DNA of 64,000 nucleotides from Panacagrimonas sp. (GTDB lineage: Bacteria; Pseudomonadota; Gammaproteobacteria; Nevskiales; Nevskiaceae), in contig NZ_JAJFBP010000003.1 of NCBI RefSeq assembly GCF_020697055.1, positions 186,001 to 250,000 of the forward strand, in the 5' to 3' direction. The position numbers and the translations under genes were made by a program. Positions 37,381 through 49,100 of this stretch are shown piece after piece (the stretch's first letter is position 1; every line of letters starts with the position of its first letter). The notes beneath the pieces were generated by a model. The model had not been told where the DNA came from. It saw only the letters and a list, made by a program, of their open reading frames with translations, and searched no databases.

Positions 37381-38246
37381 TGCGCAATCCTCCGGTGCTG
37401 CTGATCGCGATCGTCGCGTTCCTGATCGTGGTGATCAGCGGAAGCTTCTTCACGGTCGATCAGCGCGAGCGCGTGCTGCTGTTCCAGCTCGGCGAGATCA
37501 AGGGCGCCGACTTCACGCCCGGCCTGCACTTCAAGCTGCCGTTTTTTCAGCGCGTGCTGCGTTTCGACGGCCGCATCCTGACGCTCGACAACCAGACCGA
37601 AAATTTCCTGACGATCGAGAAGAAGAACGTCGAGGTCGACTTCTTCGTCAAGTGGCGCATCACCGACACCACCAACTACTACCGTGCGACCGGCGGGCAG
37701 GAGCTGGTGGCGATGGACCGTCTGGCCGCGATCGTGAACCCGGGCCTGCGCGCGCAGTTCGGGTCGCGCACGATCCGCCAGGTGGTGTCGGGCGAGCGCA
37801 ACGAGATTCTCGACGCCGTGCGCAAGATCGCCGCCGACCGGGTGGACGAGCTCGGCATCGAGATCGTGGACGTGCGCGTCAAGCGTGTGGACCTGCCCAA
37901 GGACGTCAGCGAGTCGGTGTACCAGCGCATGCGCGCCGAGCGCACGCGTGTGGCTTCCGACCTGCGAGCGCGCGGCGCCGAAGAGGCGGAGCGTCTGCGT
38001 GCCGATGCCGACCGCGAAGCCCAGATCACGCTGGCCAACGCGTATCGCGAATCGGAAGTGCTGCGCGGTGAAGGCGACGCCAAGGCCTCGGAGGTCTACG
38101 CCAAGGCCTACGGCCAGGACTCGGAGTTCTACAGGTTCTACCGCTCGCTCAACATCTATCGCGACAGCTTCGGCACCCGCGACAACGTGCTGGTGCTCGA
38201 ACCCGACGGCGAGCTGTTCAAGTACTTCAAGAGCGACGCGAAGTAG
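37377..38246 (+). CDS. hflC: FtsH protease modulator HflC
   Basis: Partner of HflK, a 289-residue SPFH protein anchored by one N-terminal helix (VLLIAIVAFLIVVISGSFF). Family blocks are TVDQRERVLLFQLGEIK, TPGLHFKLPFFQRVLRFDGRIL, WRITDTTNYYRAT, the ERNEILDAVR segment and IVDVRVKRVDLP, followed by a coiled-coil (EEAERLRADADREAQITLANAYRESEVLRGEGDA). It overlaps hflK by four bases. A 144-bp gap without a recognised gene separates it from hisZ; some relatives have a small DUF2065 gene here, and none is seen. Confidence 0.96.
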   Translation: MMRNPPVLLIAIVAFLIVVISGSFFTVDQRERVLLFQLGEIKGADFTPGLHFKLPFFQRVLRFDGRILTLDNQTENFLTIEKKNVEVDFFVKWRITDTTNYYRATGGQELVAMDRLAAIVNPGLRAQFGSRTIRQVVSGERNEILDAVRKIAADRVDELGIEIVDVRVKRVDLPKDVSESVYQRMRAERTRVASDLRARGAEEAERLRADADREAQITLANAYRESEVLRGEGDAKASEVYAKAYGQDSEFYRFYRSLNIYRDSFGTRDNVLVLEPDGELFKYFKSDAK

Positions 38247-38390
38247 TCGCGCACGGCGCCGGGACGGCGCCTGGCGCGGCAAGCGGGTGCCGGTGGCGCC
38301 GACGGGTCGGGGTTCTGTTCGTCAACGCAGTAAAATGGCCGGCCGCCGATCCCGGCGGCGGTTCCCCGACCCTGTATTTCCCCTGTTTCC

Positions 38391-40666
<2,276 letters not shown>

Positions 40667-40764
40667 GGTTTTTCGACGCGTGCCGCCGGCACGCGGGTGA
40701 GGTTCGGGATTCGTTGCGCCCTGCGCGATGCCGGGCCGCGGACGCCGCGCTCCGATCGACAAGC

Positions 40765-41265
40765 TCAGCGCGCGCGATGGCGCTGCCGATAGCGATCCGG
40801 TCGTTCGAAGCGGCCCGACCAGATGCCGCGCTGCGCCTTGCGCGCCTGGCGTTCGGCAGCGGCGTACGCACCACCGCTGTAGCGCCGGTAATCGACGGCC
40901 CAACCTTGGCGGACCATCCAGTCGTTGAGCGAGCGGCCGTCGACGTGGCAGACCGAGACCGCCCGACGATAGGCGTCGCGATCGCGCGGCACGCACACGA
41001 TCACGCGCCCGTCGACGCGCGAAGCCAGCGCCGCGCGGGCGGCGCGTCCGCAATCCCAGGTCCGTCCATCGCGATCGCAGGACTGGTCGAACTCGGGCGC
41101 ATCGATGCCCCACAGCCGCACCTCGCTGCGACCGACGCGCAGGCTGTCGCCGTCCATCGCGCGCGCCTTGCCGCGGATGGACTCGGGGGCGGCGCCGGCG
41201 GGGTGGGCATTCAGCAGCAGAAACAGCGATGCGGCCAGGAACCAGGCGATGCGTCCGATGCTCAA
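40765..41265 (-). CDS. Exported thermonuclease-family (SNase-like) nuclease
   Basis: A 166-residue protein with a signal peptide (FLAASLFLLLNAHPAGAA) and a staphylococcal-nuclease-like domain: RAMDGDSLRVGRSEVRLWGIDAPEFDQ (Arg and acidic calcium/catalytic positions), then DRDAYRRAVSVCHVDGRSLNDWMVRQGWAVDY. Four Cys residues in the first half could form disulfides. It should cut DNA or RNA outside the cytoplasm. The start is TTG 41265 with a weak ribosome site. It converges on purA and is the first gene of the non-canonical insert, next to the adhesin system. A link between an extracellular nuclease and biofilm matrix is conceivable but not shown. Confidence 0.82.
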   Translation of the reverse strand: MSIGRIAWFLAASLFLLLNAHPAGAAPESIRGKARAMDGDSLRVGRSEVRLWGIDAPEFDQSCDRDGRTWDCGRAARAALASRVDGRVIVCVPRDRDAYRRAVSVCHVDGRSLNDWMVRQGWAVDYRRYSGGAYAAAERQARKAQRGIWSGRFERPDRYRQRHRAR

Positions 41266-41811
41266 GGGCGTGGGTTTGTCGAAAGGAAAGGGCCGGATTC
41301 TAGAGCCGGCATGGCGTGCGCCGCGTCACGTCGGTGGGTCCGACCGGTCCCGCCAGGCAGGGTTGCGCGTGGGAAGATCGGCCTCACGTCGGACCGGGAC
41401 CTGGGGTCCCTGAGAATCCGGCGGAGGGCTCCTGGTGTTCGCGGCTGACAATATTTGTCGGTTCCTGTCCGTTATTCGGGCCGCGCGCAGGGCGGTCAAG
41501 GAACGCTTCGGATCAGCTTTTCGTGATGTCGCGGACGGATGGCAACTCACGCAACCGGCCGTCGCCATTCCATTCGGCGCGCCGGGACGCCTGTTCGTCG
41601 TCGCGACGTCGAGCGAGCCGTCCCCCAATGGCACAAATGTTGGACCCCAGAGATCAAGGTGACACCCCGGTCGGCACGGCGGGAGGTCCCCGGTGGGTTG
41701 GCTCGTCTTGGGCTCCGGCATGAATGGCGATTCTGCTGGCGGTGCGAATCAGACGAGCCACTACCGAGGTGCGAGAGATCAGGGCGGGGGCCCCGGTACA
41801 GGAGGTAGGCG
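41266..41811. other. 546-bp gap before the adhesin operon; regulatory candidates only
   Basis: No recognised gene. Visible items: a palindrome GACAA-TAT-TTGTC (41447-41459); a sigma-54-like pair TGGCAC-N5-TTGG (41629-41643, last base off consensus); GGTACAGG (41795-41802) overlapping a strong GGAGG ribosome site for the exporter gene. A 75-codon frame from GTG 41435 to 41662 has GGAGGG six bases upstream but no recognisable product. A primary promoter was not identified with confidence. Confidence 0.5.
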
Positions 41812-43959
41812 GTGGTAGCTACGGCGTTGGCAAGAAGTGACCGCACGGTCGATACGTTGCTCGAGAGCTTGCTGCTCGTCGCGCTCGGCCACGGCCGTCC
41901 ACTGAGTCGCGACGCGGTCCTGGCGGGACTTCCTCTGGTCGGCGGGCGGCTGTCGCCCTCGCTGCTGCCGCGTGCGGCCGAGCGCGGCCGGCTGTCGGTG
42001 CGCTTCGTCAGTTCCAGTTTGTCGGCACTCGAAGGGGACGTCTTTCCGCTGATCGCGCTGCTGCGCGACGAGCACGCGGTGGTGGTTCTGGGGCTCGACC
42101 GCGTTCGCGGCGTGGTGAAGCTGCGCGATCCGGCGCAGGCCAACGCCGAGATCGAGCAGAGCTTGTCGGACTTCGAAGCCGATGCGAGTGGCGACCTGAT
42201 CCTGATCCGTCCGGATTTCGTGTTCGACGCGCGCGCGCCGGAGGTCGGTCAACACAAGCATCGCCACTGGTTCTGGAGCGTGATCCGCGACAATCGCGCG
42301 CTCTATCGCGATGCGATGGCGGCCGCGGCGCTGATCAACATCTGCGCGCTCGCGATGCCGCTGTTCTCGATGAACGTCTACGACCGCGTGGTGCCCAACC
42401 ACGCGATCGAAACGCTGTGGGTGCTGGCGCTGGGCGTCGGCATCATGCTGCTGGCGGACCTGGCGCTGCGCAGCATGCGCGGGCACTTCCTGGATCTGGC
42501 CGGCAACCGCGTCGACGTGCAGCTGTCGGCCTACATCATGGAACGCGTGCTCGGCCTGCGATTGAGCGAGCGGCCGGTCTCGGCGGGCTCGTTTGCCGCC
42601 AACCTGCGTTCATTCGAAACGGTGCGCGACTTCATCACCTCGGCCACGATCGCCGCCTTCATCGATCTTCCGTTCGCACTGCTGTTCATCCTGGTGATCG
42701 GCTGGATCGCGTGGCCCCTGATGCTGCCGCTGGTGATCGGCATGGCGCTGGTCATCGCCTATGCCTGGAGCATGCAGGCGCCGCTGCGCGCGCTGTCGGA
42801 GTCGACGTATCGCTCGGGCGCGCTGCGCAACGCCACGCTGGTGGAAAGCCTCGTCGGCCTGGAGACGATCAAGTCGCTGGGCGCCGAGGGCACGATGCAG
42901 CGCAAGTGGGAGGAAAGCGCCACGCACCTGGCGCGCATCTCGACGCGCCTGCGGCTGCTGTCGGCAACCACGCTCAACGGCACGCAGTTCGTGCAGCAGC
43001 TGGTGAGCGTGGCCACCGTCGTGCTGGGCGTGTACCTGATCACGCAGCGCGAACTCACGATGGGCGGACTGATCGCCTCCACGTTCCTCGCCAGCCGCGC
43101 GATGGGTCCGCTGGGCCAGGTCGCGGGACTGATGATGCAGTACCACGGCGCGCGCACTTCGCTGACGGCGCTGGACGGCATCATGGGCAAGCCGATCGAA
43201 CGCGAGGAACAGGCGTGCTTCGTGAGCCGGCCCGCGCTCAAGGGGCACATCGTCCTCAAGGACGTGAACTTCACCTACCCCGGCCAGGACAGCATGGCGC
43301 TGCGCGGCGTCAGCCTGTCGATCAAGGCCGGCGAGAAAGTCGGCATCCTCGGCCGCGTGGGTTCGGGCAAGTCGACGCTGAACAAGCTGCTGATGGGTCT
43401 GTATCGGCCGGACAGCGGTGCCGTGATGATCGATGGCGTGGATCTTCGCCAGCTCGATCCGGCTGAGCTGCGCCGCGGCATGGGCTACTGCGGCCAGGAC
43501 GTGACGCTGTTCTACGGCACGCTTCGCGAGAACCTGCGCATGGGCTGGCCGTTGGCCGATGACGCCGCGCTGGTGCGGGCCACGCACACCGCGGGGATCG
43601 ACGAGTTCGTGAACTCCCACCCGCGCGGTTTCGACATGCTCATCGGCGAACGCGGCGACACCTTGTCCGGCGGCCAGCGCCAGGGCGTGGGCCTGGCGCG
43701 AGCCTTCATGGGGGATCCCGCGATCCTGCTGCTCGACGAGCCGACCGGCTCGATGGATCACAGCACCGAAGAGACCGTGCGCAAGCGCCTTGCGGCGGCG
43801 GCCAAGGACAAGACCGTGCTGATCGTCACCCACCGCACCGCGCTGCTCGACCTGGTCGAGCGACTGATCGTCATCGACGCGGGGCGCATCGTTGCTGACG
43901 GGCCCAAGGATCGCGTCGTCGCGGCGCTGCGCAGCGGCCAGGTGGAGAAGGCGGCCTGA
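41812..43959 (+). CDS. Type I secretion ABC transporter ATPase, LapB-like
   Basis: Inner-membrane export ATPase for the large adhesin encoded downstream. The 715 residues comprise a C39-like N-terminal domain (about 15-140) without a catalytic Cys, so it should bind rather than cleave substrate. A membrane domain follows (about 160-440, starting HWFWSVIRDNRALYRDAMAAAALIN and including FSMNVYDRVVPNHA, a family marker). The nucleotide-binding domain has Walker A GRVGSGKST near 515, LSGGQRQGVGLARAF and ILLLDEPTGSMD, and THRTALLDLV. GTG 41812 has GGAGG six bases upstream. It overlaps the adaptor gene by one base (TGATG). Similarity is to the LapB/LssB exporter group. Confidence 0.94.
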   Translation: MVATALARSDRTVDTLLESLLLVALGHGRPLSRDAVLAGLPLVGGRLSPSLLPRAAERGRLSVRFVSSSLSALEGDVFPLIALLRDEHAVVVLGLDRVRGVVKLRDPAQANAEIEQSLSDFEADASGDLILIRPDFVFDARAPEVGQHKHRHWFWSVIRDNRALYRDAMAAAALINICALAMPLFSMNVYDRVVPNHAIETLWVLALGVGIMLLADLALRSMRGHFLDLAGNRVDVQLSAYIMERVLGLRLSERPVSAGSFAANLRSFETVRDFITSATIAAFIDLPFALLFILVIGWIAWPLMLPLVIGMALVIAYAWSMQAPLRALSESTYRSGALRNATLVESLVGLETIKSLGAEGTMQRKWEESATHLARISTRLRLLSATTLNGTQFVQQLVSVATVVLGVYLITQRELTMGGLIASTFLASRAMGPLGQVAGLMMQYHGARTSLTALDGIMGKPIEREEQACFVSRPALKGHIVLKDVNFTYPGQDSMALRGVSLSIKAGEKVGILGRVGSGKSTLNKLLMGLYRPDSGAVMIDGVDLRQLDPAELRRGMGYCGQDVTLFYGTLRENLRMGWPLADDAALVRATHTAGIDEFVNSHPRGFDMLIGERGDTLSGGQRQGVGLARAFMGDPAILLLDEPTGSMDHSTEETVRKRLAAAAKDKTVLIVTHRTALLDLVERLIVIDAGRIVADGPKDRVVAALRSGQVEKAA

Positions 43960-45452
43960 TGAACGCGCCCAACCCCGCGCCGGTACCCACCTCCCCGGAC
44001 GAGACGGCGTCGCTTTCCGCGCCGCTCGACGGCACGACACCGCCCGCCCCTCCGGCGACGGGCCTGTCGAAGCTGCAGGCCCGGTTCGATCGTCTCGGCG
44101 GCTGGATAGAACAGCAGCAGCGCCGCTGGCTCCCGCCCGGGCCCGATCCCAACCAGGGCTGGGGTGCGGACTCCGAGTGGGCGCGCCTGCAGCAGGAGCC
44201 GCTGCGCGCCCGCGCGCTGGTTCGCTGGACCGCGCTGTTCTTCGTGGTGATCACGATCTGGGCGGCGTTTGCCGAGATCGACGAGGTGACCAAGGGCGAG
44301 GGCCGCGTGATTCCCTCGTCGCAGCTGCAGATCCTGCAGTCGGTGGACGGCGGCGTCGTGGAGACGATCGAGGTCAAGGAAGGCCAGACGGTGGCCGCCG
44401 GCGCCATGCTGCTGCGCATCGACCCGACCCGGTTCGAATCCACGCTGCGCGACAACCGCTCGCAGTACCTGGCGCTGCGCATCAAGGCCGCTCGTCTCGA
44501 GGCGTTGATCTCGGGGGGCGACTTCGCGCCGCCGGCCAAGGAGACCAGCGAAGCGCCCGACCTCGTCGGACGCGAGATGGCGTTGTTCCAGTCGAGCCGA
44601 GAGGAGCTCGAGGCCGGGATCGCCATCGCCAAGCAGCAGGTCGAGCAGCGACGGCGCGAGATCGATGGCGCGACCGCGCGCTACACGCATGCGGTCCAGG
44701 GCCTGGAGCTGGCCAGCCGTGAGCTCGACGTGACGCGTCCGCTGGTCAACAGCGGCGCGGTGTCGGAGGTCGAGGTGCTGCGTCTCGAACGCGAGGTCTC
44801 CACGCTGACGGGCGAGCGCGATCTGACCGGGACCCAGATCAAGGTCGCGCGCGCGGCGCTGAACGAAGCCCAGCGCAAGGTCGAGGAACTGACCTTGAGC
44901 ACGCGCAACAAGTGGCAGACGGACATGGCCGAGACCATGGCCAAGCTCAACAGCCTCACCGAATCGAGCGGAGCGCTGGTCGATCGCGTCAACAAGGCCG
45001 AGATCCGTTCGCCGGTGCGCGGCCTGGTCAAGCGCGTGCTGGTCAACACCGTGGGCGGCGTGGTGCAGCCCGGCCAGACCGTGGTGGAGATCGTGCCGCT
45101 CGACGACACGCTGCTGCTCGAGGCCAAGATCACGCCGCGCGACATCGCCTTCCTGCGTCCGCAGCAGGAAGCGATGGTCAAGTTCACCGCCTACGACTTC
45201 TCGATCTACGGCGGGCTCGAAGCGGACGTCGACCAGATCGGTGCCGACTCGGTGGTCGACGAGAAGGACAAGGACAAGCAGGCGTACTACATCGTGCGCG
45301 TGAAGACGCGAAAGACCTCGCTCGGCGAGAACCTGCCGATCCTTCCCGGCATGGTCGCCGAGGTCGACATCATCACCGGCAAGAAGACCGTGCTGTCCTA
45401 CCTGCTCAAGCCGGTCCTGAGGGCGCACGCCGCGGCGCTGACCGAGCGATGA
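43959..45452 (+). CDS. HlyD-family type I secretion adaptor, LapC-like
   Basis: Periplasmic adaptor joining the exporter ATPase to the outer-membrane channel. The 497 residues have a Pro-rich cytoplasmic N-terminus (about 85 residues), one membrane helix (ALVRWTALFFVVITIWAAFAEID), the lipoyl half-motif GEGRVIPSSQLQILQSVDGGVVETIEVKEGQTV, a long coiled-coil (about 180-320), the second half (IRSPVRGLVKRVLVNTVGGVVQPGQTVVEIVPLDD), and the HlyD C-terminal barrel (VAEVDIITGKKTVLSYLLKPV). It lies between the exporter and regulator genes with one- and four-base overlaps, so it is part of one operon. Confidence 0.94.
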   Translation: MNAPNPAPVPTSPDETASLSAPLDGTTPPAPPATGLSKLQARFDRLGGWIEQQQRRWLPPGPDPNQGWGADSEWARLQQEPLRARALVRWTALFFVVITIWAAFAEIDEVTKGEGRVIPSSQLQILQSVDGGVVETIEVKEGQTVAAGAMLLRIDPTRFESTLRDNRSQYLALRIKAARLEALISGGDFAPPAKETSEAPDLVGREMALFQSSREELEAGIAIAKQQVEQRRREIDGATARYTHAVQGLELASRELDVTRPLVNSGAVSEVEVLRLEREVSTLTGERDLTGTQIKVARAALNEAQRKVEELTLSTRNKWQTDMAETMAKLNSLTESSGALVDRVNKAEIRSPVRGLVKRVLVNTVGGVVQPGQTVVEIVPLDDTLLLEAKITPRDIAFLRPQQEAMVKFTAYDFSIYGGLEADVDQIGADSVVDEKDKDKQAYYIVRVKTRKTSLGENLPILPGMVAEVDIITGKKTVLSYLLKPVLRAHAAALTER

Positions 45453-46102
45453 GCAAGGTTTCGCATGTCGTGGTCTTCGATCGCGCGGTTGGTCGCTGGG
45501 CCGAGGCGTTCGAAGGCGCGGCTGTTGTGGAGAACGTGGCGCAGGCGCAGCCGCGTTTGAAGCAGGGCGGCGTGGTCTGGATCGACATCGCCGTCGTGCA
45601 GTCGGTCGCCGCGTTGCGGGCCGCCCGGCCGGACGTCGCGATCGTGGCGATGACGTTGGTGCCCTCGGCTGGCGAGGCCGTCAGCGCCCTGAGCGCCGGG
45701 GCGCGCGGCTACTGCCATGCGCTGGCGGCGCCGGAAATGCTGCGCCAGGTCGCGTTGGTGGTGTCCAACGGCGGGATCTGGATCGGTCCGGACCTGATGG
45801 CGCGCGCCACCGTCGCCGTGGCCCAGGCGGTCACGCCCGGCCTGCGGCCGGCACTGGACGTGTTCGAAGCCCTGACGCCACGCGAGCGCGCGGTCGCGCT
45901 GCAGGTGGCCGAGGGGGAGTCGAACAAGGAAATCGCTCGACGTCTGAACATCACGCTGCGGACCGTCAAGGCCCACCTCAGCGCGATCTTCGACAAGCTG
46001 GGCGTGCGGGACCGGCTGCAGCTGGTCCTGGCCCTGCGCCGGTCTCCGGACCCGCAGCAGGTGGTGCGTGAGGTCGACCTCACCTGTACCACCGTCCAAT
46101 AG
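45449..46102 (+). CDS. LuxR-type regulator with degenerate receiver domain
   Basis: A 217-residue NarL/LuxR-layout protein. The C-terminal HTH (about 148-205) is clear: LTPRERAVALQVAEGESNKEIARRLNITLRTVKAHLSAIFDKLGV. The N-terminal part folds like a receiver, but the acidic cluster is reduced to a single Asp (VVVFDRA). The expected phospho-acceptor strand reads VVWIDIAVVQ. The usual Thr/Lys switch residues are not evident (MTLVPSAGEAVSALSAGARGYCHALA). It may respond to something other than phosphorylation. ATG 45449 overlaps the adaptor stop. A 16-bp palindrome lies inside its last codons, 91 bp before the adhesin gene, and is a plausible binding site. Confidence 0.87.
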   Translation: MSKVSHVVVFDRAVGRWAEAFEGAAVVENVAQAQPRLKQGGVVWIDIAVVQSVAALRAARPDVAIVAMTLVPSAGEAVSALSAGARGYCHALAAPEMLRQVALVVSNGGIWIGPDLMARATVAVAQAVTPGLRPALDVFEALTPRERAVALQVAEGESNKEIARRLNITLRTVKAHLSAIFDKLGVRDRLQLVLALRRSPDPQQVVREVDLTCTTVQ

Positions 46103-46138
46103 TCGCCATCCGGCGGCACCCCTAGATTCGGTACAGGT
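46068..46138. promoter_or_regulatory. Palindrome cluster upstream of the adhesin gene
   Basis: GTGAGGTCGACCTCAC (46068-46083) is a perfect 16-bp palindrome in the 3' end of the regulator gene. It overlaps ACCTGTACC (46082-46090), whose perfect inverted copy GGTACAGGT lies at 46130-46138, 36 bp before the adhesin ATG. The core GGTACAGG recurs before the exporter gene at 41795-41802. These are candidate operators for the adjacent LuxR-type regulator or a leader hairpin; no binding is shown. Confidence 0.5.
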
Positions 46139-46174
46139 CAAGAACGACGCCTGAGCGCGTCCCTGGAGAAGAAC

Positions 46175-49100
46175 ATGGCTGGTCAAGTCCTCGGTACCGT
46201 CAAATCCGCGCAAGGCGTCGTCGATGTTCGTTCGGCCGACGGCAAGATCCGTTCGCTGCTCGTGGGCGATCAGCTGCGCGAGGGCGACACCGTCCTGACC
46301 ACCGGCGGCGGCAAGCTGGTCATCGCGCTGAGCGAAGGCGGCGAGCTGGTGCTGGGCCCCGGCGAAGCGGTGGTGATGACGGCCGAGCTGTCGGCCGACC
46401 GCTTCCCCGGCGCGCAGGAGTCTGAAGTTGCCAGCGTCGACAACATCCTGGCCGCGTTGCAGGAAGGCAAGGATCTGAACTCGCTGCTGGAAGCCACCGC
46501 GGCCGGTCCCGCCGGCGGCCCCGGCACCAACGAAGGCCACACCTTCGTGCAGCTGCTGCGCGTGGTCGAGAACGTCGGCGAGGTGGGCTTCCAGACCTCC
46601 GCGCCGGTCGAGAGCCGCGCGCCGGACATCGAGCCGATCTACCTGATTCCCGAAGAGCAGAACAACCCGCCGAGCGTCGTCCTCGGGCCGGGCGACACGG
46701 ATGACATCGCCGACGAAGCGGGCCTGCCCGACGGCACCGGCAACGATCCGACCAGCGTCAACGCCGGCGGCCAGTTCCAGGTGTCCGATCCGGACGGCCT
46801 CGACGACATCGAGACGATCACGATCACCTACACCAACGCGCAGGGTGAGCAGACCAGCGTCACGATCCCGATCGCCGACCTGCAGGGCACGGTCCTCGAG
46901 ACCAACGCCGGCGAGCTGACGATCACCGGCTACGACCCGCAGACCGGCATCGCGGTCTACGAGTACGTGCTGACCAACCCGACCACCGACGGGCCCGGCC
47001 CGGAAACCGACGACTTCATCATCACGGTGTCCGACGGCGAGCAGTCGTCGCCGCCGGCGGTGATCTCGATCGAAATCATCGACGACGAGCCGGTGGCCAA
47101 TCCGGACGTGAACACGGTCGACGACGGCGTCGCCAACGGCAACGTCTCGCCCAACGACGTGCAGGGAGCCGACGGCGGCACCATCGTCGGCGTCGCGACT
47201 GGCAGCAACACGGGCAATCCGGTCACCGGCAGCATCGGGTCCGAGATCTCGGGCACCTTCGGCAAGCTCACGCTGAACGCCGATGGCAGCTACAGCTATG
47301 TGCTGAATGCCGACAATCCCGTGGTCGATGCGCTCGACGACGGCGAGTCGGTGACCGACAGCTTCGTCTACACGATCCAGGACGGCGACGGCGACACGTC
47401 GACCACGACCCTGAAGATCACGATCAACGGCACCAACGATGTGCCGACGATCACGACCGATTCGGGTAACCCGCAGGGTGCCAACGACGTGGTGAACGAG
47501 TCCGGCCTGCCGACCGGTTCGAGCCCGAACGTCGCGGCGACCCAGGCCTCGGGCACGTTCAAGCTGACCGACGGTGACGGTCTGGACGACATCAAGACCG
47601 TCACGATCAACGGAACCGAGATCCAGATCGGATCGCTCTTCAACAGCGAGATCGCCGGCGAGCACGGCACGATCAAGATCACCGGCTACAACGCGGCCAC
47701 CGGTGAAGGCACCTACACCTACACGCTGACGAGCGCGACGACGGACGGCGACGGACCCGAGACCGACAGCTTCGAGCTGACGACGTCCGACGGCACCGTG
47801 TCGTCGGCGCCGGCGCAGATCGTCATCGAGATCATCGACGACGTGCCGATCGCACGCGACGACGCGGACAGCGTTTCGGAAGCCACGCTGGTGGCGGATG
47901 GCAACGTCGTGACCGGCAGCGGCGGCGGCGACGCCAACGGCTCCGACGGCACCGCGGACACGGCCGGCGCCGATGGCGTGGGCGGTGTGACCTGGGCGGA
48001 CGCGCAGGTGATCGACGACGCGACGATCGTCATCGGACAGCACGGCATCCTGATCGTGCAGGCCGATGGCAGCTACCGCTACGAGCTCAATCCCGGCGAC
48101 GTGATGGTCCAGGGGCTGGGCGAGGGCGACACGCTGACCGAGAACTTCGCCTACTCGTTGACCGATGGCGATGGCGACTCGGATCCCGCGACGCTGACCA
48201 TCACGATCAACGGCTCGAACGATGGCGTCACCGTCACGGGCATCGGCAACACGGCCGGTGACGAGATCGTCAACGAGAACGACCTGCCGAACGGCAGCAG
48301 CCCGGACGCGGGTGCGCTGACGCAGACCGGCACGTTCGGCATCACCGCGCTCGATGGCATCGGTTCGGTGAACATCGGCGGCACGTCGATCAGCTTCGCG
48401 GCGCTGGCGGCCTCGGGCACGACGCCGATCACGATCGATACGGCGCACGGCGCGCTGACGATCAACGGCTACACCGGCGGCCTCCAGGGCGGCACGGTGA
48501 ACTACAGCTACACGCTCGACACGACGGTCGACAACGACAGCGAGGCGGGTGCCACCGGCGCCGGCTACGTCGAGAGCCTTGCGGTCACGGTGACGGATAC
48601 CGACGGCAGCGTCGGCAACAGCTCGCTCAACATCGCGATCGTCGACGATGTTCCGACGGCGAATGCGGACGGTCCGGCGAACGTGGTCGAGGACGGTGTC
48701 GGCAATGTCGGCGGCAACGTGCTGAGCAACGACACCAGCGGTGCGGACAGCGCGGCGGCGTTCGTGAGCTGGAGCGGAGGCGATGCGGCGACGATTGCGG
48801 CTCTGAACACCTACGGCACGCTGGTGCAGAACGGCGATGGTTCGTGGACGTATGTGCTCGACAACAGCCGTCCTGCGACGCAGGCGCTGACGGCGGCCTT
48901 CGATCAGAACTTCGTTCTGAACTACACGATGAAGGATGCGGACGGCGACACGAGTTCGTCGACGCTGACGATCAACATCAAGGGCGCCAATGACGGTGCC
49001 ACGGTGACGACGCAGGTGGCCGGCTCGGCGCCGGATGCGACGGTCTTCGAATCGGGACTGAACCCGAACGGTTCTAACGCCGGTGCCACCACCGAGACCA

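Noticed and set aside
40677..40695. GC-rich hairpin CGCGTGCC/GGCACGCG between purA and the nuclease gene as a terminator.
   Set aside because: The loop is only three bases and there is no T tract on the correct side of either strand.
41266..41811. A c-di-GMP riboswitch before the exporter gene.
   Set aside because: Suspected because of the c-di-GMP-controlled system, but no GEMM-type conserved core was recognised in the gap.
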